The notes: generated by a model not told the origin, from the sequence alone. 64,000 bases of DNA from Tissierellia bacterium (GCA_012839745.1 DUMS01000087.1:1-64000), one strand, 5' to 3'. Counted from the stretch's first letter, positions 28,262 to 38,833 are shown. Numbers and translations: made by a program.

Positions 28262-28663
28262 CTACCTTACTGATTTTAACTTTGCTATATCATGCCAGTT
28301 CTTTGATGTAACTATTTCCAGTGTATTTAATTCTTCTATTATCCTGTCTACCTTTGCGTTGATTTCTTCCCTGAATTCAGTCAAGGTAGCTGTTTGTTCA
28401 ATTACCGATTCTAAACTCTTTCTTATTTCTTTCTGTCCCTTATTTAAACTATCAGTTTTCTGTTCCAGGTTATCTGCTTTCTGGTCAAGATTTATTACTT
28501 TCTGTTCCAGGTTACCTATCTTCTGATCAAGATTTACTACTTTCTGCTCTAGGTTACCTACTCTTTGATCAATATGACCCACTTTCTGCTCTATTCTCCC
28601 TACCTTCGTATTTAAATCTCTAAGCTCCTCTATGACTATTCTTTGAAATTCCTCATTGGTCAT
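28262..28663 (-). CDS. Heptad-repeat coiled-coil protein
   Basis: A 133-residue protein that is almost all predicted coiled coil. From residue about 22 to 75 it carries near-identical seven-residue units such as GNLEQKV and NLDQKI, giving a visible repeat in the DNA. There are no cysteines, no signal peptide and no membrane segment. Its function is unknown. It could be a structural or scaffolding protein. ATG 28663 follows GGAGGT. It is a single gene between the FMN riboswitch and the amidohydrolase. Confidence 0.78.
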   Translation of the reverse strand: MTNEEFQRIVIEELRDLNTKVGRIEQKVGHIDQRVGNLEQKVVNLDQKIGNLEQKVINLDQKADNLEQKTDSLNKGQKEIRKSLESVIEQTATLTEFREEINAKVDRIIEELNTLEIVTSKNWHDIAKLKSVR

Positions 28664-28744
28664 TCTAATACCTCCAATCCCAACTCCTCTTTTGTAATAT
28701 TATATCATATTTCCAAACCCTAGTTTCACATAGCACACTTTTCT

Positions 28745-29911
28745 CTAACAGCAATTGCAATATACTACTTCTCCATTTATTATAGTAACATATGTCTTGC
28801 ATTCTAAATCCTTAATTGGATTTCCGTCGAATATTACAATATCAGCATCCTTGCCAACTTCTATGCTTCCTACTCTATCAGCTATACCAACTATTTCAGC
28901 AGGATAAATTGTAATAGCCTTTAAAGCCTCCATTTCATCCATTCCTGATTTTACAGCTAACCCTGCGCATATTGGAAGGTACTGTATTGGTATTACTGGT
29001 GCATCTGTAATTATGCCTATCTTTATGCCTTTTTTATTTAAAATTCCTGGAGTTTCAAAGGATAGATTCCTAAGCTCTACTTTAGACCTGTTTGATAACG
29101 TAGGTCCAACAAATGCAGCCTTTCCCTCTTCAGCCAGATAATCAGCAATTAAATGGCCTTCTGTACAGTGGTCCAATGTAATATCCAGCTCAAATTCCTT
29201 TGCAATTCTCAATGCAGTAAATATGTCATCTGCCCTATGGGCATGGGCTTTTAAAGGGATTTCCTTCTTGAGTACCATAGCCATCGCTTCCATCTTCAGG
29301 TTAAATTCTGGCATCTTTGATATATCTCCCTTAGCTGACTCCTTTTTTTCCAGATAGGCTTTTGCCTTAAACAGATTCTCCCTTAGAATTGCAGCTGTTG
29401 CCATTCTAGTCATTGGAGATTTATTCTGAGAATTATATACCCTTTTTGGATTCTCTCCAAAAGCAATCTTCATTGCCACAGGGTCTTTTATAATCATATC
29501 GTCTATTCTTTTTCCGTAGGTTTTAATTGCAGTTGCAAATCCACCAATTACGTTGGCAGAGCCAGGTCCGGTAACAACGGATGTAATCCCTGCCTTATAT
29601 GCATCTTCAAATCCTTCATCCATTGGATTAATAGCATCAATGGCTCTCAGGTGTGGTGTTACAGGGTCCACCATTTCATTTCCATCGCTTCCTTCAAATC
29701 CTATTCCCTCTTCCCACATTCCCAAGTGGGTATGTCCATCAATAAATCCTGGTAAAACCATCCTTCTGCTTGCGTCAATAACCTCTGCATCAAGTGGTGC
29801 AACAAGGTCTTTCCCAACTTCTACAATTTTCCCATTATCTATAAGTATTGAGCCATTTTCAATTACCTCTCCTGCCATTGTATATATATTACCATTTTTT
29901 ATTAATAGCAT
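28745..29911 (-). CDS. Amidohydrolase family protein (imidazolonepropionase-like)
   Basis: A 388-residue metal-dependent hydrolase of the amidohydrolase superfamily. The metal-binding motifs are GHTHLG near residue 59, KAHAHRADD near 221, DHCTEGH near 245 and the catalytic ITDAPV Asp near 300. The C-terminal ADIVIFDGNP strand is typical of imidazolonepropionase and related enzymes. Substrate unknown. ATG 29911 follows AAGGGGG. It lies 29 bp after the histidine kinase gene on the same strand. Confidence 0.85.
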   Translation of the reverse strand: MLLIKNGNIYTMAGEVIENGSILIDNGKIVEVGKDLVAPLDAEVIDASRRMVLPGFIDGHTHLGMWEEGIGFEGSDGNEMVDPVTPHLRAIDAINPMDEGFEDAYKAGITSVVTGPGSANVIGGFATAIKTYGKRIDDMIIKDPVAMKIAFGENPKRVYNSQNKSPMTRMATAAILRENLFKAKAYLEKKESAKGDISKMPEFNLKMEAMAMVLKKEIPLKAHAHRADDIFTALRIAKEFELDITLDHCTEGHLIADYLAEEGKAAFVGPTLSNRSKVELRNLSFETPGILNKKGIKIGIITDAPVIPIQYLPICAGLAVKSGMDEMEALKAITIYPAEIVGIADRVGSIEVGKDADIVIFDGNPIKDLECKTYVTIINGEVVYCNCC

Positions 29912-29940
29912 ATTATTCCCCCTTAAATTATTTCGCTTCT

Positions 29941-31314
29941 CTAATCAGTATTATATACCTCCTGTTTTTTTTCAGCAACTGATTCATCAAATTTTATAGC
30001 AGGAAAATAAATGGTAAACTTAGTGCCTTCTCCTACTTTGCTATCAATATATATTTTCCCTCCATGTTCTTCAAATATCTTCTTGGCAATGCTTAAGCCC
30101 AATCCGGTTCCTCTGGCACCTTTAGTTGTAAAATAGGGTTTAAACACATGATTCATTAACCTTTCATCAATGCCACAGCCTGTATCAGATATTTCCAGCA
30201 CTATATTGTCCCCTTCATCATAGGTCCTTACAGTCAGTATTCCCCTATCTTCCATAGCTTCAATTCCATTTTGAATTATATTGTTAATGGAATGCCTCAG
30301 GTCATATTCATTTGCATATATGTAATTTTTTGAATCCAGGCTTACACTTAGCTCCAGATTCTTTGTTTTGCTTAGGGCCAGTGATTTAAACTTATGTTTA
30401 ACCATATCCAGGCAGTTTTCAACTATGTAATTGAATTTATATATATCCTTTTGAGTTTCAAAGGAACGCTTGAAATTGCTCTTAACCTTTTTAGTAATAC
30501 AGCTTCCATCCAAAGCTAACCTTGAAATTACTTCTAAGCCTTTCCTAATTTCATTCATATCATCAATTTGCAAAGAATATTGTGCATATCCCAATATAGA
30601 TACCAGCAGGTTATTTATATCATGGATTATTCCAGCCATTGATTGTTCCATGTTTTCAAGATATTCATTTTTCATCATGACTTTATAGCATTTATAATTA
30701 ATAGAATGTTTTTCAGATAATAAAGTCAATGCCTTATGTACAAGCTCTTCTGGTGTATATGCTTCGAAATTGTCCACTCCATCTACAATCAGATAATCGT
30801 GATATTGTAGTATTGGAATTATATGAGGGTTATCTATATCTTCAACTATATACCTTATGATAAAATTAGCCTTCCCAGCATTATATAATTCCCTTAGTTT
30901 TATGTAAACTTCTCTAACCTTACGAAGGTTTAAGGAATTCCAGAATGAGTCAACACATATATATACACAGGTTTTCTTATCCGCTATTATTTCACTAAGC
31001 CTGGCAATTTCCATAGCTATCCTATTTATTAATTTATCCATATTTATTTTCCTATTTACTATATATTCATCTCTGGATATCAGCACTAATCTATTAATAT
31101 TTATCAGCTTCTTTAAATCCTTATCCAATTCATTCAGAAACTGCAAACATTGTTCCTTTATGGAAGAAGAACATACATATACTAAGCCCCCATCATTTAC
31201 AAAATTATTCTTTATATACTCCTTAAATAGATTTAACTCGTTTTCTGAAATATAAGAACTGATAACTCCAATAAAGCCACTTCTCCCATTTATCAATTCA
31301 TTTATATTCCACAT
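29941..31314 (-). CDS. Orphan sensor histidine kinase with MEDS-like N-terminal domain
   Basis: A 457-residue cytoplasmic kinase without membrane segments. Residues about 10-205 resemble a RecA-like MEDS/DcmR sensory domain (uncertain). The HisKA helix carries the phospho-acceptor His231 in AGIIHDINN. The HATPase domain shows NNIIQNGIEAM, DTGCGIDERL and TKGARGTGLGLSIAKKI. ATG 31314 is chosen because GGGGG lies about 8 bases upstream; earlier in-frame starts overlap tex by up to 44 bp. No response regulator is adjacent, so its partner is elsewhere. It might be a sporulation-type kinase, which is only inference. Confidence 0.83.
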   Translation of the reverse strand: MWNINELINGRSGFIGVISSYISENELNLFKEYIKNNFVNDGGLVYVCSSSIKEQCLQFLNELDKDLKKLININRLVLISRDEYIVNRKINMDKLINRIAMEIARLSEIIADKKTCVYICVDSFWNSLNLRKVREVYIKLRELYNAGKANFIIRYIVEDIDNPHIIPILQYHDYLIVDGVDNFEAYTPEELVHKALTLLSEKHSINYKCYKVMMKNEYLENMEQSMAGIIHDINNLLVSILGYAQYSLQIDDMNEIRKGLEVISRLALDGSCITKKVKSNFKRSFETQKDIYKFNYIVENCLDMVKHKFKSLALSKTKNLELSVSLDSKNYIYANEYDLRHSINNIIQNGIEAMEDRGILTVRTYDEGDNIVLEISDTGCGIDERLMNHVFKPYFTTKGARGTGLGLSIAKKIFEEHGGKIYIDSKVGEGTKFTIYFPAIKFDESVAEKKQEVYNTD

Positions 31315-31330
31315 CAAACACGCCCCCATA

Positions 31331-33430
31331 TCAAACATCTTTAATGCTAAGCGATATACGTCTTTTGTTAACATCCACCTTAAGCACCTTTACACTTATG
31401 ATATCTCCTACTTTAACTACTTCCTTTGGATGTTTTATATAGCTATTGGACAGTTGAGATATGTGGATTAGTCCATCCTGTTTCACACCAATGTCTACAA
31501 AAACACCAAAATCAACTACATTTCTGACAACTCCCGTTAGAACCATATTTTCCCTTAAATCCTCAAATTTCAACACATCCTGTCTAAAAACCGGCTTTGA
31601 CATTTGGTCTCTGGGATCCCTTCCGGGCTTTTTTAGCTCCTCTATGATATCCTTTAGTGTCAGAATACCTACATTTAACTGTTGTGATAGTTCTTCCATG
31701 TCTAAACTATCCAGATTTTTCCCTATCAGCTTCCTTGCTATATCATATGATTCTGGATGAACAGCAGTATTGTCCAATGGGTCTGACCCTCCCGGAATCC
31801 TTAGAAACCCTGCACATTGTGTAAAGGTCTTATCTCCCAGTCCTTTAACCTTTAATAGCTCCCTTCTGCTTGTAAATCTGCCAACCTCCTCCCTGTATTC
31901 TATAATATTCGAAGCTACTTTAACTGAAATCCCGGCCACATATTTAAGCAAAGACAAGCTGGCAGTATTTAAATCCACACCCACTGTGTTGACACAGTCC
32001 TCTACTACCCCTTTTAAAGCCTCATCTAAGTTCTTTTGATTAAGGTCATGCTGATACTGGCCTACTCCTATATGCTTAGGGTCAATTTTCACCAGCTCAG
32101 CCAAGGGGTCTTGCAGTCTTCTGGCTATAGACACAGCCCCTCTTATGGAAACATCTAAATCCGGGAATTCTTTCTGCCCAATTTCCGATGCTGAATAGAC
32201 TGAAGCTCCTGCCTCATTTACTATGGTGTAGGATACCTTATAATTCAATTCCTTAATCAAATCAGCAACTACCATTTCTGTTTCCCTGGATGCAGTTCCA
32301 TTTCCTATGGCAATTACTGATACTTTATAATCATAGATTAATTTACTTAATGTTTCTTTTGCTTCTTGTACTTTGTTATGAGGTTCTGTAGGATATATTG
32401 TTGTATATTCCAATAGCTTTCCTGTTTCATCAATCACTGCAACCTTACAGCCTGTTCTATAGCCTGGATCAATTCCCATAATCACTTTTTCTCTGGTTGG
32501 AGGCTGCATTAACAATGACCTAAGGTTAAGAGCAAATACCCCTATTGCTTCCTTTTCAGCCCTTTCCTGAAGCATACCTCTGATTTCCCTCTCAATGGAA
32601 GGAAAAATGAGCCTTTTATAGCTGTCTTTTATACAGTTTTCTAAAATTTTAGATGTTTCCAGGGATGGATTTAATATTACCTTTTCCTTTATCCTTGATA
32701 AAACCTCTTCATCAGGCAATACAAGGCTTACCTTAAGAAACTTCTCCTTTTCTCCCCTGTTGATGGCAAGAATTCTATGATTAGGTATTGTCCTTACGGA
32801 TTCTTGGAAATCATAATACATCTCATAGGGCGATTCAATTTCTTTATTTACAGCTTCAGATTTTAGAATCCCCTTCCTATTGGCAATACTCCTTACTATA
32901 TCCCTAATTTCAGAATTATCTGACATTATTTCAGCTATAATATCCATAGCACCCGTCAATGCTTCTTCTTCATTGTTAACCCCCCTATCTACATTTATAT
33001 ACCCACTAATTGTTTCTTTTAATTTTCCTTTTTTTACATTTTGTGTTAAAATTGCCTCAGCCAGACCATCTAATCCTTTTTCCCTGGCAATGGTAGCCCT
33101 TGTCCTTCTTTTTGGTCTAAAAGGCCTATATAAATCCTCCAGTCTCTGCAAAGTAAAAGTGTTTAATATTTCATTCTTCAATTCCTCCGTAAGCTTGCCC
33201 TGATTTTCTATAAGCCTTATTATCTCATACTGTCTGTTTTCAAGATTTTTCAAGTAATTTAGCCTGTCATGGAATTCCCTTAGAACTGTATCCTGAAGAT
33301 TACCAGTCTGTTCCTTTCGATACCTGGCAATAAAAGGAATAGTGTTTCCTTCCTCTATTAGCTTTATGGTATTTTTCACCTGATATGGCTCAAGCTTAAA
33401 CTCTTTCGCTAATATTGCTGCTATATCCAT
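31331..33430 (-). CDS. tex: Tex family RNA-binding transcription accessory protein
   Basis: A 699-residue protein with the N-terminal Tex domain, a YqgF-like nuclease fold (IMGIDPGYRTGCKVAVIDETG near residue 318), helix-hairpin-helix motifs (VKGLGDKTFTQCAGFLRI near 525) and a C-terminal S1 RNA-binding domain (VLTGVVRNVVDFGVFVDIG near 625, ending SLSIKDV). It is close to the usual length of about 720. Its role in transcription or RNA turnover is poorly defined. ATG 33430 follows GGAAGGG. Confidence 0.95.
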   Translation of the reverse strand: MDIAAILAKEFKLEPYQVKNTIKLIEEGNTIPFIARYRKEQTGNLQDTVLREFHDRLNYLKNLENRQYEIIRLIENQGKLTEELKNEILNTFTLQRLEDLYRPFRPKRRTRATIAREKGLDGLAEAILTQNVKKGKLKETISGYINVDRGVNNEEEALTGAMDIIAEIMSDNSEIRDIVRSIANRKGILKSEAVNKEIESPYEMYYDFQESVRTIPNHRILAINRGEKEKFLKVSLVLPDEEVLSRIKEKVILNPSLETSKILENCIKDSYKRLIFPSIEREIRGMLQERAEKEAIGVFALNLRSLLMQPPTREKVIMGIDPGYRTGCKVAVIDETGKLLEYTTIYPTEPHNKVQEAKETLSKLIYDYKVSVIAIGNGTASRETEMVVADLIKELNYKVSYTIVNEAGASVYSASEIGQKEFPDLDVSIRGAVSIARRLQDPLAELVKIDPKHIGVGQYQHDLNQKNLDEALKGVVEDCVNTVGVDLNTASLSLLKYVAGISVKVASNIIEYREEVGRFTSRRELLKVKGLGDKTFTQCAGFLRIPGGSDPLDNTAVHPESYDIARKLIGKNLDSLDMEELSQQLNVGILTLKDIIEELKKPGRDPRDQMSKPVFRQDVLKFEDLRENMVLTGVVRNVVDFGVFVDIGVKQDGLIHISQLSNSYIKHPKEVVKVGDIISVKVLKVDVNKRRISLSIKDV

Positions 33431-33509
33431 TTTATATCATCCCTTCCATTAAGTAAATATTTTTACAATATTATTTACCAAAATTAATAAAATATTTCCT
33501 GCCCAAGTG

Positions 33510-33543
33510 AAAAAAAATGGCTCTTTTAAAAGGCCATTTTTTT
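33510..33543 (-). terminator. Terminator of prfB
   Basis: AAAAAAATGGC pairs with GCCATTTTTTT. It overlaps the last codons of prfB and on the minus strand ends in a T-run. Confidence 0.85.
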
Positions 33544-34630
33544 CAGGTATTCATGGATAAATATATCTATATCCCCATCCATCACTCTATTTACATCTCC
33601 AACTTCCGTATCTGTTCTATGGTCCTTTACCAAGCTATAAGGGTGAAATATATAGGACCTTATTTGTGAACCCCATGCAATTTGAGTATATTTTCCCTGT
33701 AAATCCTCAATTTTTTCTTTTTTCTCCTCTTCTTTCAGCTGTATTAGCTTTGCCTTCAGCATCTTCATAGCAGTTTCCCTATTGCTGTGCTGAGAACGCT
33801 CATTTTGGCATTGGACTACAATACCTGTGGGTATATGGGTAATCCTTACAGCAGAATCAGTGGTGTTAACATGCTGTCCACCTGCACCGCTAGCCCTGTA
33901 GGTGTCGATTTTCAGATCTGATTCATTAATTTCTATATCTATATCATCATCTATTTCGGGAAAAACATCAATGCTGGCAAAGGAAGTATGCCTCCTGTTG
34001 GATGCATCAAAAGGAGAAATGCGAACCAGCCTGTGTACACCCTTTTCAGATTTTAAATATCCATAAGAGTTGTATCCTTTTACAAGCATGGTTACAGACT
34101 TAATGCCGCCCTCAGGATCAGGTAATATGTCTAATACCTCAACGCTATATCCCTTGTTCTCAGCCCATCGCTTATACATTCTAAACAGCATTTCTGCCCA
34201 ATCCTGGGCTTCCAGACCACCTGCTCCTGAATGTATGGATAGAATTGCATTGTTCTTATCGTATTCCCCTTTTAACAGTGTAGAAAGCTTATAGTCCTCT
34301 GCTTCCTTTGAAAAAGCCTTAAATTTTTTCTTTATCTCCTCATAGGTTTCATAATCCTCTTCTTCTATGGCCAGGTCTATTAATATTTCCAGCTCTTCTG
34401 CAGAGTTTATCAAGTCCTCGTATAACTTTATCTGGTCCTTTATGGAGCTTATCTTCTGCATGGTCTTTTGAGCCTTATCTATATCGTTCCAAAAGCCTTC
34501 TTTATAAGTTTCCTTCTCCAGTTCTTCCAGTTCCTTTCTTATCCCCTCTATGTCAAAGGGAAACACCCAATTCTTCTATCATATGTTTTAGTTCTTCTGT
34601 TTTCTCCTTATATACATGAATATCCTGCAT
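33526..34630 (-). CDS. prfB: Peptide chain release factor 2 with programmed +1 frameshift
   Basis: RF2 reads UGA and UAA stop codons. Translation starts at ATG 34630, runs 25 codons to CTT (34558-34556), meets an in-frame TGA at 34555-34553, and must shift +1 at CTT-TGA-C to continue as DIEGIRKEL to 33526, giving 367 residues. The GGQ motif (SGAGGQHVNTTDSAVR) and the stop-codon-recognition tripeptide SPF (RISPFDAS) are present. Low RF2 favours the shift, so RF2 controls its own synthesis. The upstream SD-like GGGTG is weaker and farther from the slip site than the usual AGGGGG. The ribosome site is GGGAG before ATG. Confidence 0.96.
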
Positions 34631-34699
34631 AATTATCTCCCTTTCAGAATGTTTAAATTAATAGTTATGTGGAATATTAATTACTTCAATTGGCATATC

Positions 34700-34855
34700 A
34701 GTTAAAGAACGGCTCTCCAATTCCGAATTTGTAAAATATCACAGCTCGTAAAACCGATTTACGAATTCGCTTACGCGATGAATTGCAAATCTTTTTGGTT
34801 TTACTTCGCTGGATATTTCAATCAAATTCTCCATAGTCGAGCCTTTTCTTTAACT
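34700..34855. repeat. 156-bp imperfect palindromic element
   Basis: The left arm (from AGTTAAAGAACGGCTC) and right arm (to GAGCCTTTTCTTTAACT) are imperfect inverted copies that stay alignable inward to a centre near 34775. Matching blocks include GAATTTG, AAATATC, CAGC, GTAAAACC and GAATTCG-type segments. It lies between secA and prfB. It has no coding capacity. It may be a MITE-like element or a folded RNA. Confidence 0.65.
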
Positions 34856-34881
34856 ATATGCCTTTTTGTTAACCTTCATCC

Positions 34882-37617
34882 CTAATTGGTATTAGCTCCA
34901 CAGCATTTTTTGTACTTCTTGCCACTTCCACATGGACAAGGGTCGTTTCTGCCTATTTTCTTCTTGTTAACTACAGTTTGACTGCCGCTTTTGCTGCCTG
35001 TATCCACAGGATCAGCAATCCTTTTTCTCTGAACATTGTTGGGCTTTTGTATATGGAACAGATATCTAACCGTATCTTCCTGAATGCTTTGAATCATCTC
35101 TTCAAACATTTCAAATCCTTCATTCTGATATGCCATAACGGGGTCTTCGTGACCATATGCCCTAAGACCTATGCCTTGCCTTAACTGGTCCATTAAATCA
35201 ATATGGTCCATCCACTTCCTGTCCACTACCTGCAAAAGTATTATTCTCTCTATCTCTCTTAGGGTATTTTCTCCTATTTCGGCTTCTTTTTCTTCATATC
35301 TCTTTTCTGCTATGGAATAAAGCCTGTTCTTTAAATCTTCCTCTGATAGTGATTTTATCTCCTCATCATTTAAGGTTCCCTTTGGAAGGAATATATTTTC
35401 CAGATAGCTTCTTAAGCCTGCAACATCCCTTTCAGAAGATTCCTTGCTGTGAGATATATATAGATTTATTGCCTTCTCTATAATGTTTTTTATCATCGCA
35501 AGTATATCTTCCTTAAGATTCTTTTCCTCCAGCACCTTTCTTCTTTCAGCATATATAACTTCTCTTTGCTTGTTCATTACATCGTCATACTGCAATACGT
35601 GCTTTCTTATGGCAAAGTTATTGCTTTCCACCTTCTTCTGAGCACTTTCTATGGACTTTGTAAGGAGCTTATGCTCAAGAGGCTCATCTTCAGGCATGTT
35701 AAGAGTATCCACTATTGACTTTACCCTTTCTCCGCCAAATAACCTCATCAGGTCATCTTCCAATGAAATATAGAATCTTGACGAGCCTGGGTCTCCCTGT
35801 CTGCCGGAACGGCCCCTAAGCTGGTTGTCAATTCTTCTGGATTCATGCCTTTCAGTACCTATAATATGCAGTCCTCCAACTTCAATTACCTTTTTAGCCT
35901 CCTTGCTTGTTTCAGCCTTGTGCTTTTCATAAAGCTTTCTATATTCTTCTCTTCCCTTTAGAATTTCCTCATCGTCCGTTTCTATATAACTATCTATAAG
36001 GGCTATCATTTCATCGGAATATCCTTGTTTTTTCAAATCCATCTTCGCCAGATATTCAGGATTTCCTCCCAGGACAATATCCGTACCTCTACCTGCCATA
36101 TTTGTTGCAATGGTTACAGCTCCAAATCTTCCTGCCTGTGCTACTATTTCCGCTTCTCTTTCATGATGTTTGGCATTTAAAACCTCATGGGGTATGCCTT
36201 CCTTTTTGAGCATTTTGCTCAGCATTTCTGATTTTTCAATGGAAATTGTTCCTACCAACACCGGCTGACCTATACTATGCTTTTCCTTTATCTCATTTAC
36301 TATTGCTCTGAACTTTGCTTCTTCAGTACTGTATATAACGTCAGGATAGTCAATCCTTATAACCGGCTTGTTTGTAGGTATTTCCACTACATTCATTCCG
36401 TATATTTCCCTGAACTCTGATTCTTCAGTTTTGGCTGTACCTGTCATACCTGCCAGTTTTTCATACATTCTGAAATAGTTCTGGAACGTAATGGTAGCCA
36501 AGGTCTTGGATTCGCTTCTCACCCTCAATCCTTCCTTGGCTTCTATAGCCTGATGAAGTCCTTCACTGTACCTTCTTCCATACATAAGCCTTCCTGTAAA
36601 GGCATCAACAATAATTATTTCTCCATCCTTAACTACATAGTCTATATCCCTTTTCATTATATAATTTGCCTTCAATGCCTGGTTAATGTGATGTGCAATT
36701 TCCATATTTGCAGGATCTGCCAGGTTTTCAATCCCAAAATAGCTTTCAGCCTTATGGGTTCCCTTTTCAGTCAATACACAGCTTCTTGCCTTTTCATCAA
36801 TCAGGAAGTCAACTGTTTCTTCTCTGAATTCCCTGTTGAATGGGTCCTTCTTGTCCTCATTTGGATCCAGAGTTCTTCCCTTCAAAGTCTTTACAAACAT
36901 ATTTGCCCTTTCATAAAGGCTTGTAGACTTTTCTCCTCTTCCGGAAATAATCAATGGTGTTCTGGCTTCATCTATTAATATACTGTCCACTTCGTCTATT
37001 ATTGCATAGTGGAGCTTCCTTTGTACCATTTCGTCCTTGTATATTACCATATTATCCCTTAAATAATCAAATCCAAACTCATTGTTGGTTCCATAGGTAA
37101 TATCACAATTATAAGCTCTTTTCCTTTCAGAATTTGTAAGTCCATGTACTATGCATCCTACAGATAATCCCAAAAACTCATATATCTTACCCATCCAGTC
37201 CCTATCTCTTTTAGCAAGATAGTCATTTACAGTAACAATATGAACTCCCTCGCCTGATAGGGCATTCAAATAGGCTGGTAATGTAGCTACCAAGGTCTTG
37301 CCTTCTCCAGTCTTCATTTCAGCTATGTTTCCCTGATGGAGAACAATACCTCCTAATAGCTGCACTCTAAAATGCTTCATGCCCAATACTCTTGAAGATG
37401 CCTCTCTCACTACTGCAAAGGCTTCAGGCAGAATATCATCAAGAGTCTGGCCTTTTGCCAGTCTTTCCCTGAATTCCAGGGTTTTCCCTTTAAGTTCCTC
37501 ATCAGATAGCCTTTCCATATCCTTTTCATAGGACTCAATTTTATCTACTATTGGTTCTATACGCTTAAGCTCCCTATTACCACCAGAGCTAAACAACTTA
37601 CCCAAAAAGCCTTTCAT
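34882..37617 (-). CDS. secA: Preprotein translocase ATPase SecA
   Basis: A 911-residue motor that pushes proteins through SecYEG. Walker A is in [17 protein letters not shown] near residue 102, the DEAD-type box is [15 protein letters not shown] near 205, and [14 protein letters not shown] lies near 490. The C-terminal zinc-binding SEC-C motif ([14 protein letters not shown]) is intact. ATG 37617 follows AAAGGCGG; the frame is open 14 codons further upstream without a better start. Confidence 0.98.
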   Translation of the reverse strand: MKGFLGKLFSSGGNRELKRIEPIVDKIESYEKDMERLSDEELKGKTLEFRERLAKGQTLDDILPEAFAVVREASSRVLGMKHFRVQLLGGIVLHQGNIAEMKTGEGKTLVATLPAYLNALSGEGVHIVTVNDYLAKRDRDWMGKIYEFLGLSVGCIVHGLTNSERKRAYNCDITYGTNNEFGFDYLRDNMVIYKDEMVQRKLHYAIIDEVDSILIDEARTPLIISGRGEKSTSLYERANMFVKTLKGRTLDPNEDKKDPFNREFREETVDFLIDEKARSCVLTEKGTHKAESYFGIENLADPANMEIAHHINQALKANYIMKRDIDYVVKDGEIIIVDAFTGRLMYGRRYSEGLHQAIEAKEGLRVRSESKTLATITFQNYFRMYEKLAGMTGTAKTEESEFREIYGMNVVEIPTNKPVIRIDYPDVIYSTEEAKFRAIVNEIKEKHSIGQPVLVGTISIEKSEMLSKMLKKEGIPHEVLNAKHHEREAEIVAQAGRFGAVTIATNMAGRGTDIVLGGNPEYLAKMDLKKQGYSDEMIALIDSYIETDDEEILKGREEYRKLYEKHKAETSKEAKKVIEVGGLHIIGTERHESRRIDNQLRGRSGRQGDPGSSRFYISLEDDLMRLFGGERVKSIVDTLNMPEDEPLEHKLLTKSIESAQKKVESNNFAIRKHVLQYDDVMNKQREVIYAERRKVLEEKNLKEDILAMIKNIIEKAINLYISHSKESSERDVAGLRSYLENIFLPKGTLNDEEIKSLSEEDLKNRLYSIAEKRYEEKEAEIGENTLREIERIILLQVVDRKWMDHIDLMDQLRQGIGLRAYGHEDPVMAYQNEGFEMFEEMIQSIQEDTVRYLFHIQKPNNVQRKRIADPVDTGSKSGSQTVVNKKKIGRNDPCPCGSGKKYKKCCGANTN

Positions 37618-37694
37618 ACTTAGACCGCCTTTCAATTCAAATGTAACAATGTTTATCATTAGATTTTATCACTTATTACAATATAACACAAGGG

Positions 37695-38210
37695 TCATAG
37701 CTTATATACCCTGCTGTGAGAACTTCCTCCTATCATCACTTCCTGTATTAATGCAAATATGCCAAAGCTGATTATTATATCCCCAAGGGTCAACAGCTTA
37801 GGAAACGGATACGGTTCAAAAGCTTTTATAGTATATCCTAAAACGGGAAATTTTACATCCTGTGAAGTATTTTCAATTAGATTGGGAATAGTCCAACCGT
37901 TAAACGCCAGGGAAATGAAATTTAATCCATATCCTACAAGCAGGGCCCATAGGGACCTGAGTCTTATATTGAATATGATTCCTATGAGTATCAGTATATA
38001 GGAGAATACCTGTATTTGTGTATAATACCTCAGTACAAATTCTACGCTTCCATTGCCCTCTATAGCATCCAGAAATATAAGAAGATATTGAATCACTATT
38101 CCCAACAGCATTGCCCAGAAACTGCTATTGTTAATAATCCTTATTCTTTTTATACTTCCTCCTCGAATGAGGCCGATGATTATTGAAAGTATAATTGCCT
38201 CCGCAAACAT
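37695..38210 (-). CDS. DUF5317 family membrane protein
   Basis: A 171-residue integral membrane protein with about five hydrophobic segments and the conserved FNGWTIPNL and ending-helix GDIIISFGIFALIQE pieces of DUF5317. Its function is not known. ATG 38210 lies after GGAGATGATG. It stands between hpf and secA, all on the minus strand, but a terminator separates it from hpf. Confidence 0.8.
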   Translation of the reverse strand: MFAEAIILSIIIGLIRGGSIKRIRIINNSSFWAMLLGIVIQYLLIFLDAIEGNGSVEFVLRYYTQIQVFSYILILIGIIFNIRLRSLWALLVGYGLNFISLAFNGWTIPNLIENTSQDVKFPVLGYTIKAFEPYPFPKLLTLGDIIISFGIFALIQEVMIGGSSHSRVYKL

Positions 38211-38237
38211 ATCATCATCTCCTTATACTTATACATA

Positions 38238-38264
38238 AAAAGCAGGATAATTTCTTATCCTGCA
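38238..38264 (-). terminator. Terminator of hpf
   Basis: GCAGGATAA pairs perfectly with TTATCCTGC around a 4-base loop and is followed by TTTTTAT on the minus strand. Confidence 0.9.
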
Positions 38265-38293
38265 TTAGTACATTCTTTATATCAATTATACTA

Positions 38294-38824
38294 TTAAAAT
38301 TCAGGTTCTATCAAGCCATAATTGCCATCTTTTCTTTTATATACAACGCTTACTTCCTCTGAGTCTGCATTCATAAATACAAAGAAATTATGCCTTAATA
38401 ATTCCATCTGTAAAACTGCTTCCTCTACACTCATGGGTTTCATCCCAAATCTTTTTGTTTTCACAATTTTAGGCTTTTCATCTTCATTTTCCTTTAGGGG
38501 TATTACATTTTCAAACCTAATTGTCTCTCCTGTCTGATTTCTTTTCTGAAGCCTTGTCTTATACTTTCTAATCTGGCGTTCCAATACATCTACGGCTTTA
38601 TCAATGGATGTGTACATATCATCACTTGATTCCTCAACTCTCAAAATTGTTCCAGGCAGGTTTATGGTTATCTCAATAATCTTCCAATTCCTTTCTACAC
38701 TATATACAACATTTCCTACCACATCTTTTTGAAAATATTTATCCAGCCTTTTTAATTTCTTATTTGTTACATCTTTTAAAGCATCAGTTACCTCTACATT
38801 CTTTCCTGTAAAGTTAAGTATCAT
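38294..38824 (-). CDS. hpf: Ribosome hibernation promoting factor, long form
   Basis: A 176-residue long-form HPF. The N-terminal domain (about 1-100, with the FTGKNVEVTDALKDV start and KLKRLDKYF) blocks the ribosomal decoding site. The C-terminal domain (about 120-176, with KRFGMKPMSVEEAVLQMELL and HNFFVFMNAD) dimerises ribosomes into 100S particles. ATG 38824 has AAGGAG 9 bases upstream. A long upstream region with DnaA boxes precedes it. Confidence 0.96.
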   Translation of the reverse strand: MILNFTGKNVEVTDALKDVTNKKLKRLDKYFQKDVVGNVVYSVERNWKIIEITINLPGTILRVEESSDDMYTSIDKAVDVLERQIRKYKTRLQKRNQTGETIRFENVIPLKENEDEKPKIVKTKRFGMKPMSVEEAVLQMELLRHNFFVFMNADSEEVSVVYKRKDGNYGLIEPEF

Positions 38825-38833
38825 AAACCCCAA

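Noticed and set aside
28390-28610. CRISPR-like direct repeats
   Set aside because: The repetition comes from coding heptads of the coiled-coil gene, with no spacers and an unbroken frame.
34555-34566. prfB starting at the internal codon 34566 as a truncated gene
   Set aside because: The upstream 25-codon frame and CTT-TGA-C slip site give the full RF2, so the gene is intact with a programmed frameshift.
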